The position numbers and the translations under genes are program-made. Positions 14,033 to 22,149 of a stretch of 22,782 bases of DNA are shown piece after piece; position 1 is the stretch's first letter, and each line of letters starts with the position of its first letter. The notes under the pieces were generated by a model that was not told the origin of the DNA, did no database searches, and saw only the letters and a program-made list of their open reading frames with translations. The stretch is taken from positions 1 to 22,782 of the forward strand of contig JBILFC010000015.1 in assembly GCA_044351785.1 (NCBI GenBank). Reading direction: 5' to 3'. The DNA is from JAIYCX01 sp044351785. GTDB taxonomy: Bacteria; Bdellovibrionota_C; UBA2361; SZUA-149; DAOLCO01.

Positions 14033-15190
14033 ATGATTACGAGAACTCTCAACTATCCTGAATCTAATAGTTTTTTCCTGTTTGGTCCAAGGGGAGTAGG
14101 TAAAACTACTTCATTGGACAGGTACTACAGCAAGAAGGACACCCTCTTCATTGATCTCCTTGATCCAGATACATTTGATAATTTCATCTTAGATAAATCT
14201 AACTTTAAATCACTTATAGACTCTGATGAAAATAAAGTTAAACGAGTAGTAATTGATGAGATTCAGAAAATACCTGAACTTCTAGACATAATTCATTCGA
14301 GAATTCAAAAAGATAAAAGATTATTCGTACTTACTGGTTCGAGCAGTAGAAGGCTTAAACAAAAAGGAACTAACTTACTCGCGGGAAGGGCGTGGATCTA
14401 CAATCTTTATCCATTCTCTTCTACAGAACTAGCGAATGAGTTTGAATTAAAGAAATTCTTAGAGCGAGGAGGCTTGCCAGATGCCTATTTTGCAAAGGAC
14501 ATGGAATCAACAAGAGAATATCTTAGTGCATACTCAGGAACTTATCTTCAGAAAGAAATACAAGAAGAAAGATGGGTTAGAAATATTGCTCCTTTTAGAA
14601 AGTTCTTATCTATCGCTAGCCAAATGAATGGTAAAATATTGAACAAGCTTTCAATCGCTAGAGATGTAGGGGTCAATGATAATACGGTAGCAAACTATTT
14701 TGAAATTCTTGAAGATACGCTACTAGGATTTTTTCTTCCTGCGTTTCACTCCTCTGTAAGGAAAGCTCAAATTCTCTCTCCCAAATTTTACTTTATTGAC
14801 CCAGGTATAAAACGAGCGCTTGATAGGACGATCTTTACCGGCCTAGAACCACAAACTTCTGCTTGGGGAGACGCTTTTGAGCATTTTATTATTCTAGAGT
14901 TTGTAAAAAATATTTCTTATAAAAGACTGGGGTGGGAAATTTCATACTTTAAGTCTAAAGATGGCGTAGAAATAGATCTTATTGTCGATCGGCCAGGTAG
15001 TAATAAATTATTAATAGAAATTAAATCAAAAGATAATATAAATGAACTTGATGCCAAGGCTCTTGAGTCCTTAGGGAAGGACCTTGACCCTAAAGCTGAT
15101 AGATGGATTATCTCCAGCGATAAAATTGACAAAAAAATAGGAGGCACCCAAGCCCTACATTGGATAAAAGCCCTAAAGGAATTATTCTAA
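14033..15190 (+). CDS. AAA_14/DUF4143-type ATPase, copy 2
   Basis: 385 aa. Walker A GPRGVGKTT at 18-26, Walker B RVVIDEIQKI near 71-80, LTGSSSRRLK near 100-109 and LAGRAWIYNLYPFS near 117-129, the AAA_14 order. The DUF4143-type C-terminal domain ends with VEIDLIVD (312-319) and LLIEIKSKD (326-334), which retains the D...E-x-K pattern of PD-(D/E)XK nuclease-like folds. Copy 1 at 2320 has lost that Lys. The two share architecture but are clearly different subfamilies. Such genes are usually solitary and horizontally spread; function is unsettled. Its promoter predicts a leaderless transcript. Its 3' end overlaps the convergent serpin gene by 4 bp (15187-15190), which leaves no room for a terminator. 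Confidence 0.87.
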   Translation: MITRTLNYPESNSFFLFGPRGVGKTTSLDRYYSKKDTLFIDLLDPDTFDNFILDKSNFKSLIDSDENKVKRVVIDEIQKIPELLDIIHSRIQKDKRLFVLTGSSSRRLKQKGTNLLAGRAWIYNLYPFSSTELANEFELKKFLERGGLPDAYFAKDMESTREYLSAYSGTYLQKEIQEERWVRNIAPFRKFLSIASQMNGKILNKLSIARDVGVNDNTVANYFEILEDTLLGFFLPAFHSSVRKAQILSPKFYFIDPGIKRALDRTIFTGLEPQTSAWGDAFEHFIILEFVKNISYKRLGWEISYFKSKDGVEIDLIVDRPGSNKLLIEIKSKDNINELDAKALESLGKDLDPKADRWIISSDKIDKKIGGTQALHWIKALKELF

Positions 15191-16371
15191 AATTCACTTT
15201 GCCTCCCCATAAACAGCACTAGCCCCGTCTTACTATCTCTAATTAAATATAAAAACGGATGGTTAGCTTTAAAGACTTTTAGTTGTTCTGGCATACTAGA
15301 CATTGAACGACCCACCATTATTACTGCCGTTGCAGCAGCAGCTTTGGTTCCTTCTTCTTCTACTTCTATAAAAGCTTTATGAATTACTTCAGAGATGTGA
15401 AGTCTCTTTTCCTTACTCATTCTAGAAAAATCCGCATTCTCTTCACTAAAGGCGGACTTAAGGCCAAGTTTAAAAAGTTTTTCTCCTAACAAAACTTGGT
15501 ATTCCGCCTTAAACTTAGGAATACTTATCTGAACTTCATCAAATTTAGATTCATTTATTATCTTTAAAATTAAACTCTCGTCAAATGAGTCTTCTACGCT
15601 TGTAAGTCCTTCTTTTGTAGTATTCTTAGGTAGAAGAATTATCATAGAAAAGCGCTCGCCCTCATAAGGCAGTGTTAGAGCTTGAATTGCATAATCCTCA
15701 TAATAAAATGTCTCGAAGGTAGAACGAAGAAAAGGCGTGGAGATTCTTGTTCCATCTAATTTAATAAAATCTTCATTTAGCGTTGCTCTCTTCTTAAATT
15801 TATTCTGCCATTCCCCGTTAAAATAAATTGCATTTACTAGAACGCTCCTAGTAAGACTATTTAGAGTCCCACTGGGAATAAGATCTTTTATTAATTCATC
15901 GGTTCTATCCTCAACCCAAGAATTAATTTCTTTTCTAGCCGACTCAGGCTCATTCTTAAAATCTACTGTAAATGGTTCTACCTTAAAATACTTATCAAGA
16001 TCATCCTCATAAGAAGATTTAAATTTATATGCCTTATCAGCAAAAAAGGAATTAGCTACGACTAGCTGAACCTCAGAATCAAGATCGTTTAAATCTTCGT
16101 AATTTTTCTTAGCAACTTTTAGGTATGAATCTGTTACACCAAGCGTATTTTCAAATTCACTTTTTGTAACATTATTTGAGCCCACATAAGCCATGAGAAG
16201 GGCAGATGATATACTAAAAGGAGAAATGACAATATTGCCATCAGAACTCTTTAACTCAGAATATAACCTAACGTTAAAATCACCAAGATCATCTTTTTTG
16301 GTCTGCGCGTCTACTATACAAAAAGAATTGAAACAGAAAATTAGCGTAATATAAATTCTTAAATATCTCAC
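15187..16371 (-). CDS. Secreted serpin (inhibitory type, predicted P1 Arg)
   Basis: 394 aa from GTG at 16371, 3 bp after the upstream gene's stop. Residues 1-22 are a signal peptide (cut near VDA-Q). The serpin core is complete: NIVISPFSISSALLMAYVGS, VLVNAIYFNGEWQNKF, MIILLPKN and the end HPFLYLIRDSKTGLVLFMGR. The hinge EEEGTKAAAATAV (G341, T342, four Ala) is of the small-residue inhibitory type. Counting P15 Gly as in antitrypsin puts P1-P1' at Arg355-Ser356, within VGRSMS, so the likely target is a trypsin- or thrombin-like protease. The loop beyond P1' is about 3 residues longer than in antithrombin, leaving some doubt. It works outside the cytoplasm. It is the last gene of a run with an Old Yellow Enzyme and a lipoprotein candidate. 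Confidence 0.92.
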   Translation of the reverse strand: MRYLRIYITLIFCFNSFCIVDAQTKKDDLGDFNVRLYSELKSSDGNIVISPFSISSALLMAYVGSNNVTKSEFENTLGVTDSYLKVAKKNYEDLNDLDSEVQLVVANSFFADKAYKFKSSYEDDLDKYFKVEPFTVDFKNEPESARKEINSWVEDRTDELIKDLIPSGTLNSLTRSVLVNAIYFNGEWQNKFKKRATLNEDFIKLDGTRISTPFLRSTFETFYYEDYAIQALTLPYEGERFSMIILLPKNTTKEGLTSVEDSFDESLILKIINESKFDEVQISIPKFKAEYQVLLGEKLFKLGLKSAFSEENADFSRMSKEKRLHISEVIHKAFIEVEEEGTKAAAATAVIMVGRSMSSMPEQLKVFKANHPFLYLIRDSKTGLVLFMGRQSEF

Positions 16372-16374
16372 CTT

Positions 16375-17430
16375 CTATCCCTTAAAGTAAGGATAATCCG
16401 TATACCCCTCAACGCCTCCCCCATAGAACAAATGAGGTTTTTGTTCATTAAAGGGAAGATTCTCTTTTAAGCGCCTTGGTAGGTCTGGATTTGCAATAAA
16501 CAATTTACCAAATGCCACAGCATCCGCTTCACCTGAGTTTAAAACTTGATTTGATCTTTCTAGATCAAATTGTTCATTTACAATATACACACCACCAAAT
16601 GCTTTCTTAATTTCTGGGCCTATTCTATTCTCTCCCAATGATTCTCTTGCGCAGATAAAAGCAACTTTTCTTTTACTAAGTTCTTTCGCTACATAGGTAA
16701 AGGTACTTAATGGATCGCTATCTCCCATATCATGTGCATCGCATCTTGGAGCTAGATGCATTCCTACTTTAGATGCGCCCCAGACAGAAATTACCGCATC
16801 TGTGACTTCAAGCATCAGTCTCGCTCTATTTTCTACCTGACCCCCATACTGATCAGTTCTCTTATTTGTGCTATCTTGAAGAAATTGATCTAGTAAATAT
16901 CCATTAGCACCATGAATTTCAACTCCATCAAATCCGGCTTCCAAAGCATTCTTAGCACCCACTCTATACGCTTCAACAATTTCAGGAATCTCACTTAATT
17001 CTAAAGCTCTAGGTACTTCAAAGTTTTTCTCTGGCCGAACTAAACTCACATGCCCTTTAGGCGCAATAGCACTAGGTGCTACTGGCAATTCTCCATCTAA
17101 ATAAACTGGGTCAGAAACTCTTCCTACATGCCACAACTGAAGAACAATTTTTCCGCCTTCATTATGAACGGCCGTAGTAACTTTCCTCCAACCCTCTACC
17201 TGCTCACTAGACCAGATGCTAGGAGTATCTGGATAACCAACTCCCTTAGGGCTAACAGAAGTAGCTTCAGTTATAATTAAACCAGCGCTAGAGCGCTGTC
17301 TATAATATTCAGCCATCAATTCAGTTGGCACACGCCCTGATCCTGAACGACACCTTGTAAGAGGCGACATAATAACTCTATTAGATAGATGAAAATCTCC
17401 AGCAACTATTGGATCAAATAAGGTTGGCAT
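16375..17430 (-). CDS. NADH:flavin oxidoreductase, Old Yellow Enzyme family (NemA-like)
   Basis: 351 aa. TIM-barrel markers of the OYE family are present: residues near 23-27 (PLTRC), LQLWHVGR (97-104, Gln98), HGANGY (173-178, the His/Asn substrate pair), DQFLQDSTNKRTDQYGG (181-197) and the C-terminal VAFGKLFIANPDLPRRL. Length fits the NemA/xenobiotic-reductase subgroup. The FMN enzyme reduces activated C=C bonds, nitroesters or maleimides with NAD(P)H in the cytosol. It starts 29 bp after the lipoprotein-like gene and ends 3 bp before the serpin start, so the three are likely co-transcribed although no biochemical link is evident. A second enone-reductase-type enzyme lies at 11528. Confidence 0.9.
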   Translation of the reverse strand: MPTLFDPIVAGDFHLSNRVIMSPLTRCRSGSGRVPTELMAEYYRQRSSAGLIITEATSVSPKGVGYPDTPSIWSSEQVEGWRKVTTAVHNEGGKIVLQLWHVGRVSDPVYLDGELPVAPSAIAPKGHVSLVRPEKNFEVPRALELSEIPEIVEAYRVGAKNALEAGFDGVEIHGANGYLLDQFLQDSTNKRTDQYGGQVENRARLMLEVTDAVISVWGASKVGMHLAPRCDAHDMGDSDPLSTFTYVAKELSKRKVAFICARESLGENRIGPEIKKAFGGVYIVNEQFDLERSNQVLNSGEADAVAFGKLFIANPDLPRRLKENLPFNEQKPHLFYGGGVEGYTDYPYFKG

Positions 17431-17459
17431 AAAAAATCTTTAAATTATAAATAAAATTA

Positions 17460-18476
17460 TCACTCCACCTCAGGTTCACCAGGAACTGGTGCATCAGGTA
17501 TTGGTGGAACACTACTATCTGGTGATGGACTTGGACTGGGGCTAGCTTCGCCATCAGAATTAGTTGGTGAATCTTCTGGCGTAGCTTCAGGAGTAGGTTC
17601 TGGAGTTTCAGGTATAATTTCTCCTGTCTCTGGATCGAAGTTCGCATCAAGTACATCATCGATTTCTGGATCACTAACTATAGAATCTAAGACTACTTCC
17701 TCTTCAGAGTCACTTAAACAAAGTTGAGCATCTTGAAAATCTCCCCCATCATATGAACATGAAACTGGAGCACCTTCATAATTTTCTACCAACCTATCTT
17801 CGAAATCCCCTACCTTTGCAACATTCAACATAGTAGTTGCAAGCACAGATGAACAGGCAGTATCAGTTAAACTTCCAAACGGACTGGTAGAATCCCCAGA
17901 GGAGACCAAAGATCTGGAACTACAGCCAAAAACTCTTACTGCTATTGTTCCTATTTTAAAAATGCGCTCAAAATCAGCAGTGCTAAGTGCTTTAGGACTA
18001 ATATGATAAACCCGCGCAATATCATAAAATCCAAAAATTTCGTCATTTAAAGGAACTGTCTGCTGAGGAAGCTCTACTCCACCACTTGTTAAATTTACAG
18101 TCACCGAGTTATCAGTATAGTTAGAAAACTTCACAAGACTATCTGCGGTTCTTGCTTCCTCTGGCAATGAATCAGGACCTACGAGGATTTGAACAGTTTG
18201 ACTATCCGGAGTTTGATATAATACTTCAGTAAGACTTGGTGATCCTGGAGCTGGCTCTAATATAAGAATAGATTCTTTGTTATCAATTGCGATAGTGGTA
18301 GCAACTCTATTATTAGCAGTAGTTATTTGACCCAATCTTAGACTTCTAAATCCAGATTCATATCTAGCAGATTCAGATACACCAGAACCCGTAATCCCCT
18401 TACAGCCAATATTAAAGGTTATTAGGGCGAAAAGTAGAGGAATTGTCAAAAGAATTAAAATATTAGGGCGAAGCAT
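17460..18476 (-). CDS. Putative lipoprotein with acidic Pro/Ser-rich C-terminal tail
   Basis: 338 aa. The hydrophobic N-terminus (about residues 5-24) ends FNIGC, with Cys25 as possible lipidation site; the -3 residue is Asn, so the lipobox is imperfect. The central part (about 40-200) is predicted beta-rich (VATTIAIDNKESILILEPAP, VKFSNYTDNSVTVNLTSGG) and contains four or more cysteines in two clusters (FGCSSR...DTACSS, VSCSYD...AQLCLS). From about 255 it becomes a low-complexity acidic Pro/Glu/Ser/Asp tail (PETPEPTPEATPEDSPTNSD, then PSPSPSP). It heads the gene run to the Old Yellow Enzyme and serpin and is divergent from the barrel gene at 18678. No family recognised; it is likely a surface or periplasmic protein. 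Confidence 0.7.
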   Translation of the reverse strand: MLRPNILILLTIPLLFALITFNIGCKGITGSGVSESARYESGFRSLRLGQITTANNRVATTIAIDNKESILILEPAPGSPSLTEVLYQTPDSQTVQILVGPDSLPEEARTADSLVKFSNYTDNSVTVNLTSGGVELPQQTVPLNDEIFGFYDIARVYHISPKALSTADFERIFKIGTIAVRVFGCSSRSLVSSGDSTSPFGSLTDTACSSVLATTMLNVAKVGDFEDRLVENYEGAPVSCSYDGGDFQDAQLCLSDSEEEVVLDSIVSDPEIDDVLDANFDPETGEIIPETPEPTPEATPEDSPTNSDGEASPSPSPSPDSSVPPIPDAPVPGEPEVE

Positions 18477-18528
18477 ATAAATTTAGTGCGTTAACTATAC
18501 TCACATATTAAAGTAAAAATCATTCCTG

Positions 18529-18585
18529 AGACTAATGCCATCTAAGAACTATTAAGCCAATACAATATTTATTGGAAATTAGTCT
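18529..18585. repeat. Nested inverted repeats in the divergent spacer
   Basis: Outer arms AGACTAAT (18529-18536) and ATTAGTCT (18578-18585) are perfect over 8 bp. Inner arms CCAATA (18557-18562) and TATTGG (18570-18575) are perfect over 6 bp with a 7-nt loop. The structure lies between the starts of the lipoprotein gene (18476) and the barrel gene (18678) and could regulate either or form an RNA hairpin. Confidence 0.6.
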
Positions 18586-18677
18586 GTAATTCCATCTTGA
18601 TTATTAATGCTGGATTATAAAAATTAAAGTAATAGTTAAGGCAATGACTAAATAGGTTAGCCCTCAATTTTTGAAAC

Positions 18678-21600
18678 ATGTTAAAAAAATATTTTTTCTA
18701 TCCTTTCTTTTTCCTCTTCATTAGCTCAGCTCAGGCGGAAGACCTTGCGACCCTTTACTCAGCAGAGGGGTATGTTGAAGGATCATTCAACAATAAAGAT
18801 GAATGGATTAACGTTAACACCGGAAAAACTTTTAATCAAAATGATAAAGTTAGAACCTTAGATAACAGTAGAGCTGGAATAAAATTCCGAGATGGATTTT
18901 TAATCCGATTAAGCCCTAAGGCAAGTATAACTTTTACAGATCAAACAAGCAAAGAGTCCGCACAGCCAGTATCAGTACTGAGTGGTATTACTCATTTCTT
19001 AAGTAGAAAAGCGCAATCATTTCCTAAAATTAACACTCCTCACGTGAGTGCTTCTGTTAGAGGAACTGAATTTACAATTGAAGTTACAGATAAACAGACT
19101 AAATTATCCGTACTTGATGGAGAAGTGTTCTTAGAAAATCAAGCTGGAAGTCTTGCTGTTAAAAAAGGAGAGGCAGCTATCACTGAAAGTGGCAAGGCTC
19201 CTGTTAAATCAATAAATCTTGATCTAGAGGGATCAGTCGAATGGGCACTTTATTATCCGCCGACATTAGATGCTAGCCAAATTAATCATACCTACTCTAA
19301 CCTAACAGATAAATCAGAAAAAGAAGCTCTTAAAAATTCACTAAACTTCTATAAAGAAGGTAAATATACAAAAGCCCTAGGAGAAATCACGCCAATCTCT
19401 AATACAACCAATCTTGCCATCCTTACTTACATCTCAGCTTTAAAGCTTAGCTTAGGAGATGTACTTGGAGCAGAAAAAATTCATACTCAGATTGAAAGTT
19501 CTGGACAAGAGCAAAGTAAAGTCAAATCACTTTTAGCTTCTCAAAAAGCTATTATACTCCTTGCCCAAAATCATAAAGATAAAGCCGCTAAACTTATAAA
19601 TGCAAGTTTAGAAGAAAATGACAAAGATGAAGCCCTTCTTTTAGTTTCATCTTATTTAGATCAAGCAGATCATAATCTAGAGTCAGCTAAAGAAAAATTA
19701 AAGTCTATTCTCACCATCAATCCTAAAAATGAATTAGCAAAGGCTAGACTAGCTGAAATCCATCTAGCTTTCGGCGAGCGTGATGAAGCACTAGCTTTAC
19801 TAGGTGAAGATAAAGATATTAAAAGCTCTTACGGTCAAGCAGTTTTAGGATTCTCATATCTTACTCAGAAAGAGTCAAATAAAGCAGTCAATTCATTTTC
19901 TAAGGCAATTGAACTTGATCAATCAAGTGCCCTACCTCACTTGGGCCTAGGTTTAGCTTATATAAGCCAAGGCGACTTAATCAAAGGTCGAACAGAGCTT
20001 GAATACGCAGTACAACTTGAACCAACTGTAGCAATTTACAGAAGTTATCTTGGTAAAGCATACTTTGAAGAAGCTAGTGGTAAGAATGCCAACAAGGAGT
20101 TTAATAGAGCAATGGAGCTGGACCCCGAAGATCCTACTCCTTACCTATACAGGTCTTATTTAAACCTAGTAGAGCATAAACCTGTTGCAGCTCTAAGAGA
20201 CATTCAATCTTCAATTGAAAAGAATGATAATAGGGCAGTATATAGATCTAGCCTTATGCTAGATAATGACGCAGCCACGAGGACAAATGGACTCGGAAGA
20301 ATTTATAGCAGAGTTGGATTTACAGAATTAGCAAGAGTTGAAGCGGTAAAGTCACTGCATAAAGACTACTCCAACTTTTCATCTCATTATCTACTAGCTA
20401 CTTTGTTGAGTGAAACTCACCTAAATAGCAGAGCTCAAACAACGGAAAATCTTTTAGGTAGACTACTATCTCCCGTTACCTTTAATGCTAACAATCTATC
20501 CGTTGGCGGGGAAGCTTCTTTAAATGAATATACCACTCTCTTCGATGCTCCCACTGAGAGGACAGTATTAGAGGGAAGAGGTGATACGGTATTAAAAAGT
20601 GCTGGCGGTGGAGTTGAGCACATTAGGAATACTGAAAATCTAGGAATGAACTTTGGCTATAGTTATGATTACAGAGGCGGATTTAGGGATAATGATTTTG
20701 AAAGAAATCAGCAGCTTTTTAGCCTCGGGCAATATAAGCTTTCTACCGATAGCAATCTAGTCTGGGACTCAGCTCTTACCGCTAATGATAGAGGTGACCT
20801 ACTTGTAAATAGAAATCAGTATGAAGAAGATAAAGACATAGAAACAGATTTTGAATCCGCACTTCTTAGAGGTGGTTATCACTTGAGAATTTCTCCTAGC
20901 ACACACTTCATCACCCAAGCTTTCTATAATTATGGTGATACACAAGAAAACGACCCTAATAATTCAAACAGAATAAATACACTTGTCGTAACAAACAACG
21001 GCCAACCTATTACGAGAGATCCATTCAGATTTGATGGTTTGATAGATGAAAGATTCAAAAGGAAAGAAAACTTAGGGCAACTAGATGCTCAATTTATTAT
21101 TGATAAAAATTTAGTCTCGATAGTGACGGGAACAAGTTTTAGATATAGCGCAATTAACGGAAAAGAAAATGGAATTATTTCTAACCCTGGAAGCACTCCC
21201 GAATTAAGTTCCCTAGCCGGCTTTCCAATTAATAGTCAGAATACCAATGATCAACTCACAAGTAGAACCTATCTTTACAGCACTTGGCATCTGACAGAAT
21301 CCCTAGATATTGACGCAGGAGCAACTTATACTTGGCTAGATTTTAGTGACAATGCCCTTAATACCCCATACGTAGAAGATGGTTATAAAAAGGACGCACT
21401 AGATCCTAAACTTGGATTCTTGTATCAACTTACCAGTTCTACTTCTTTAAGAGGAGCCTATGCTAAAACTCTAGATCGTACTGACAGAGGGAATATTGGT
21501 CCACTTGAACCAACATTTGTTGGAGGATTTAACCAAGTCTTTGATGGTATTCAAGGAAGCAAGCAAGACTTTTGGGGGCTTGGAATAGATCAAAAACTAA

Positions 21601-22148
21601 GTACCGAAACATATGTTGGTGTAAATTATCAAAATAGATCGATTGATCTATATAATCCTTTTATCGCTTCTAGGTTAGCTTTTGATAGAACAACTAATCA
21701 AGTATCCGAAGAAAGATATAGAGATATTACAAAAGCAGGTGCGGATGAAGAAAAAGTTGGTGCATATTTATACCAAATTTTAAATGACCAATTTACCCTC
21801 ACACTAGACTATGCATGGGAATATTTTAAAGAAATCGATCCTCTCCCTCAGAGCGACACAAGTAAATTTGGTTCTCAACTGAATTACTTTCATCCTTCTG
21901 GATTTTTTGCCTTAAGTAGAGCTAACTTCAGAATTCAAAAGGAAGCAAGTGGATTTAAAGAACAAGAACGTGACAGTTTTCTACTAGTGGACCTTGGGCT
22001 TGGATATGAATTTGATAAAAGGCAAGGAGCTATAACCATGTTATTTAATAATATCTTTGATAAGTCTTTTAACTACTCCGCAATTAGAGATGAGCAGGCG
22101 ATAAGGCCGGATTTCGGAGCAGTCCTAAAAGCTTCTTACTCATTCTAG
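18678..22148 (+). CDS. FecR domain-TPR-outer-membrane beta-barrel fusion protein
   Basis: 1156 aa. Signal peptide 1-20 (AQA|ED). Residues about 22-185 form a FecR domain: YSAEGYVEG, then GIKFRDGFLIRLSP, SGITHFLSR, the hallmark VSASVRGTEFTIEV (123-136) and LSVLDGEVFLEN. Residues about 215-580 are TPR-like helical repeats (e.g. ALPHLGLGLAYISQGDLIKG, YLGKAYFEEASGKNANKEFN). From about 600 to the end the chain is a transmembrane beta-barrel with alternating strands, aromatic girdles and a C-terminal Phe (LKASYSF), resembling TonB-dependent-receptor barrels. I see no plug domain or TonB box. In classical systems FecR-type domains transmit a surface signal to a sigma factor; here the domain is periplasmic and fused to the barrel. 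The stop is one base before the CHASE2 gene, so the two are coupled. Confidence 0.85.
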   Translation: MLKKYFFYPFFFLFISSAQAEDLATLYSAEGYVEGSFNNKDEWINVNTGKTFNQNDKVRTLDNSRAGIKFRDGFLIRLSPKASITFTDQTSKESAQPVSVLSGITHFLSRKAQSFPKINTPHVSASVRGTEFTIEVTDKQTKLSVLDGEVFLENQAGSLAVKKGEAAITESGKAPVKSINLDLEGSVEWALYYPPTLDASQINHTYSNLTDKSEKEALKNSLNFYKEGKYTKALGEITPISNTTNLAILTYISALKLSLGDVLGAEKIHTQIESSGQEQSKVKSLLASQKAIILLAQNHKDKAAKLINASLEENDKDEALLLVSSYLDQADHNLESAKEKLKSILTINPKNELAKARLAEIHLAFGERDEALALLGEDKDIKSSYGQAVLGFSYLTQKESNKAVNSFSKAIELDQSSALPHLGLGLAYISQGDLIKGRTELEYAVQLEPTVAIYRSYLGKAYFEEASGKNANKEFNRAMELDPEDPTPYLYRSYLNLVEHKPVAALRDIQSSIEKNDNRAVYRSSLMLDNDAATRTNGLGRIYSRVGFTELARVEAVKSLHKDYSNFSSHYLLATLLSETHLNSRAQTTENLLGRLLSPVTFNANNLSVGGEASLNEYTTLFDAPTERTVLEGRGDTVLKSAGGGVEHIRNTENLGMNFGYSYDYRGGFRDNDFERNQQLFSLGQYKLSTDSNLVWDSALTANDRGDLLVNRNQYEEDKDIETDFESALLRGGYHLRISPSTHFITQAFYNYGDTQENDPNNSNRINTLVVTNNGQPITRDPFRFDGLIDERFKRKENLGQLDAQFIIDKNLVSIVTGTSFRYSAINGKENGIISNPGSTPELSSLAGFPINSQNTNDQLTSRTYLYSTWHLTESLDIDAGATYTWLDFSDNALNTPYVEDGYKKDALDPKLGFLYQLTSSTSLRGAYAKTLDRTDRGNIGPLEPTFVGGFNQVFDGIQGSKQDFWGLGIDQKLSTETYVGVNYQNRSIDLYNPFIASRLAFDRTTNQVSEERYRDITKAGADEEKVGAYLYQILNDQFTLTLDYAWEYFKEIDPLPQSDTSKFGSQLNYFHPSGFFALSRANFRIQKEASGFKEQERDSFLLVDLGLGYEFDKRQGAITMLFNNIFDKSFNYSAIRDEQAIRPDFGAVLKASYSF

Positions 22149-22149
22149 T

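Noticed and set aside
14917..15147. 76-aa minus-strand frame
   Set aside because: It is antisense to the conserved C-terminal domain of the second ATPase.
17414..17674. 86-aa minus-strand frame
   Set aside because: It lies in an alternate frame of the Pro/Ser-rich tail of the lipoprotein; a low-complexity shadow.
20435..20623. 62-aa minus-strand frame
   Set aside because: It is antisense to the TPR-barrel junction of the large envelope protein, with no supporting signals.
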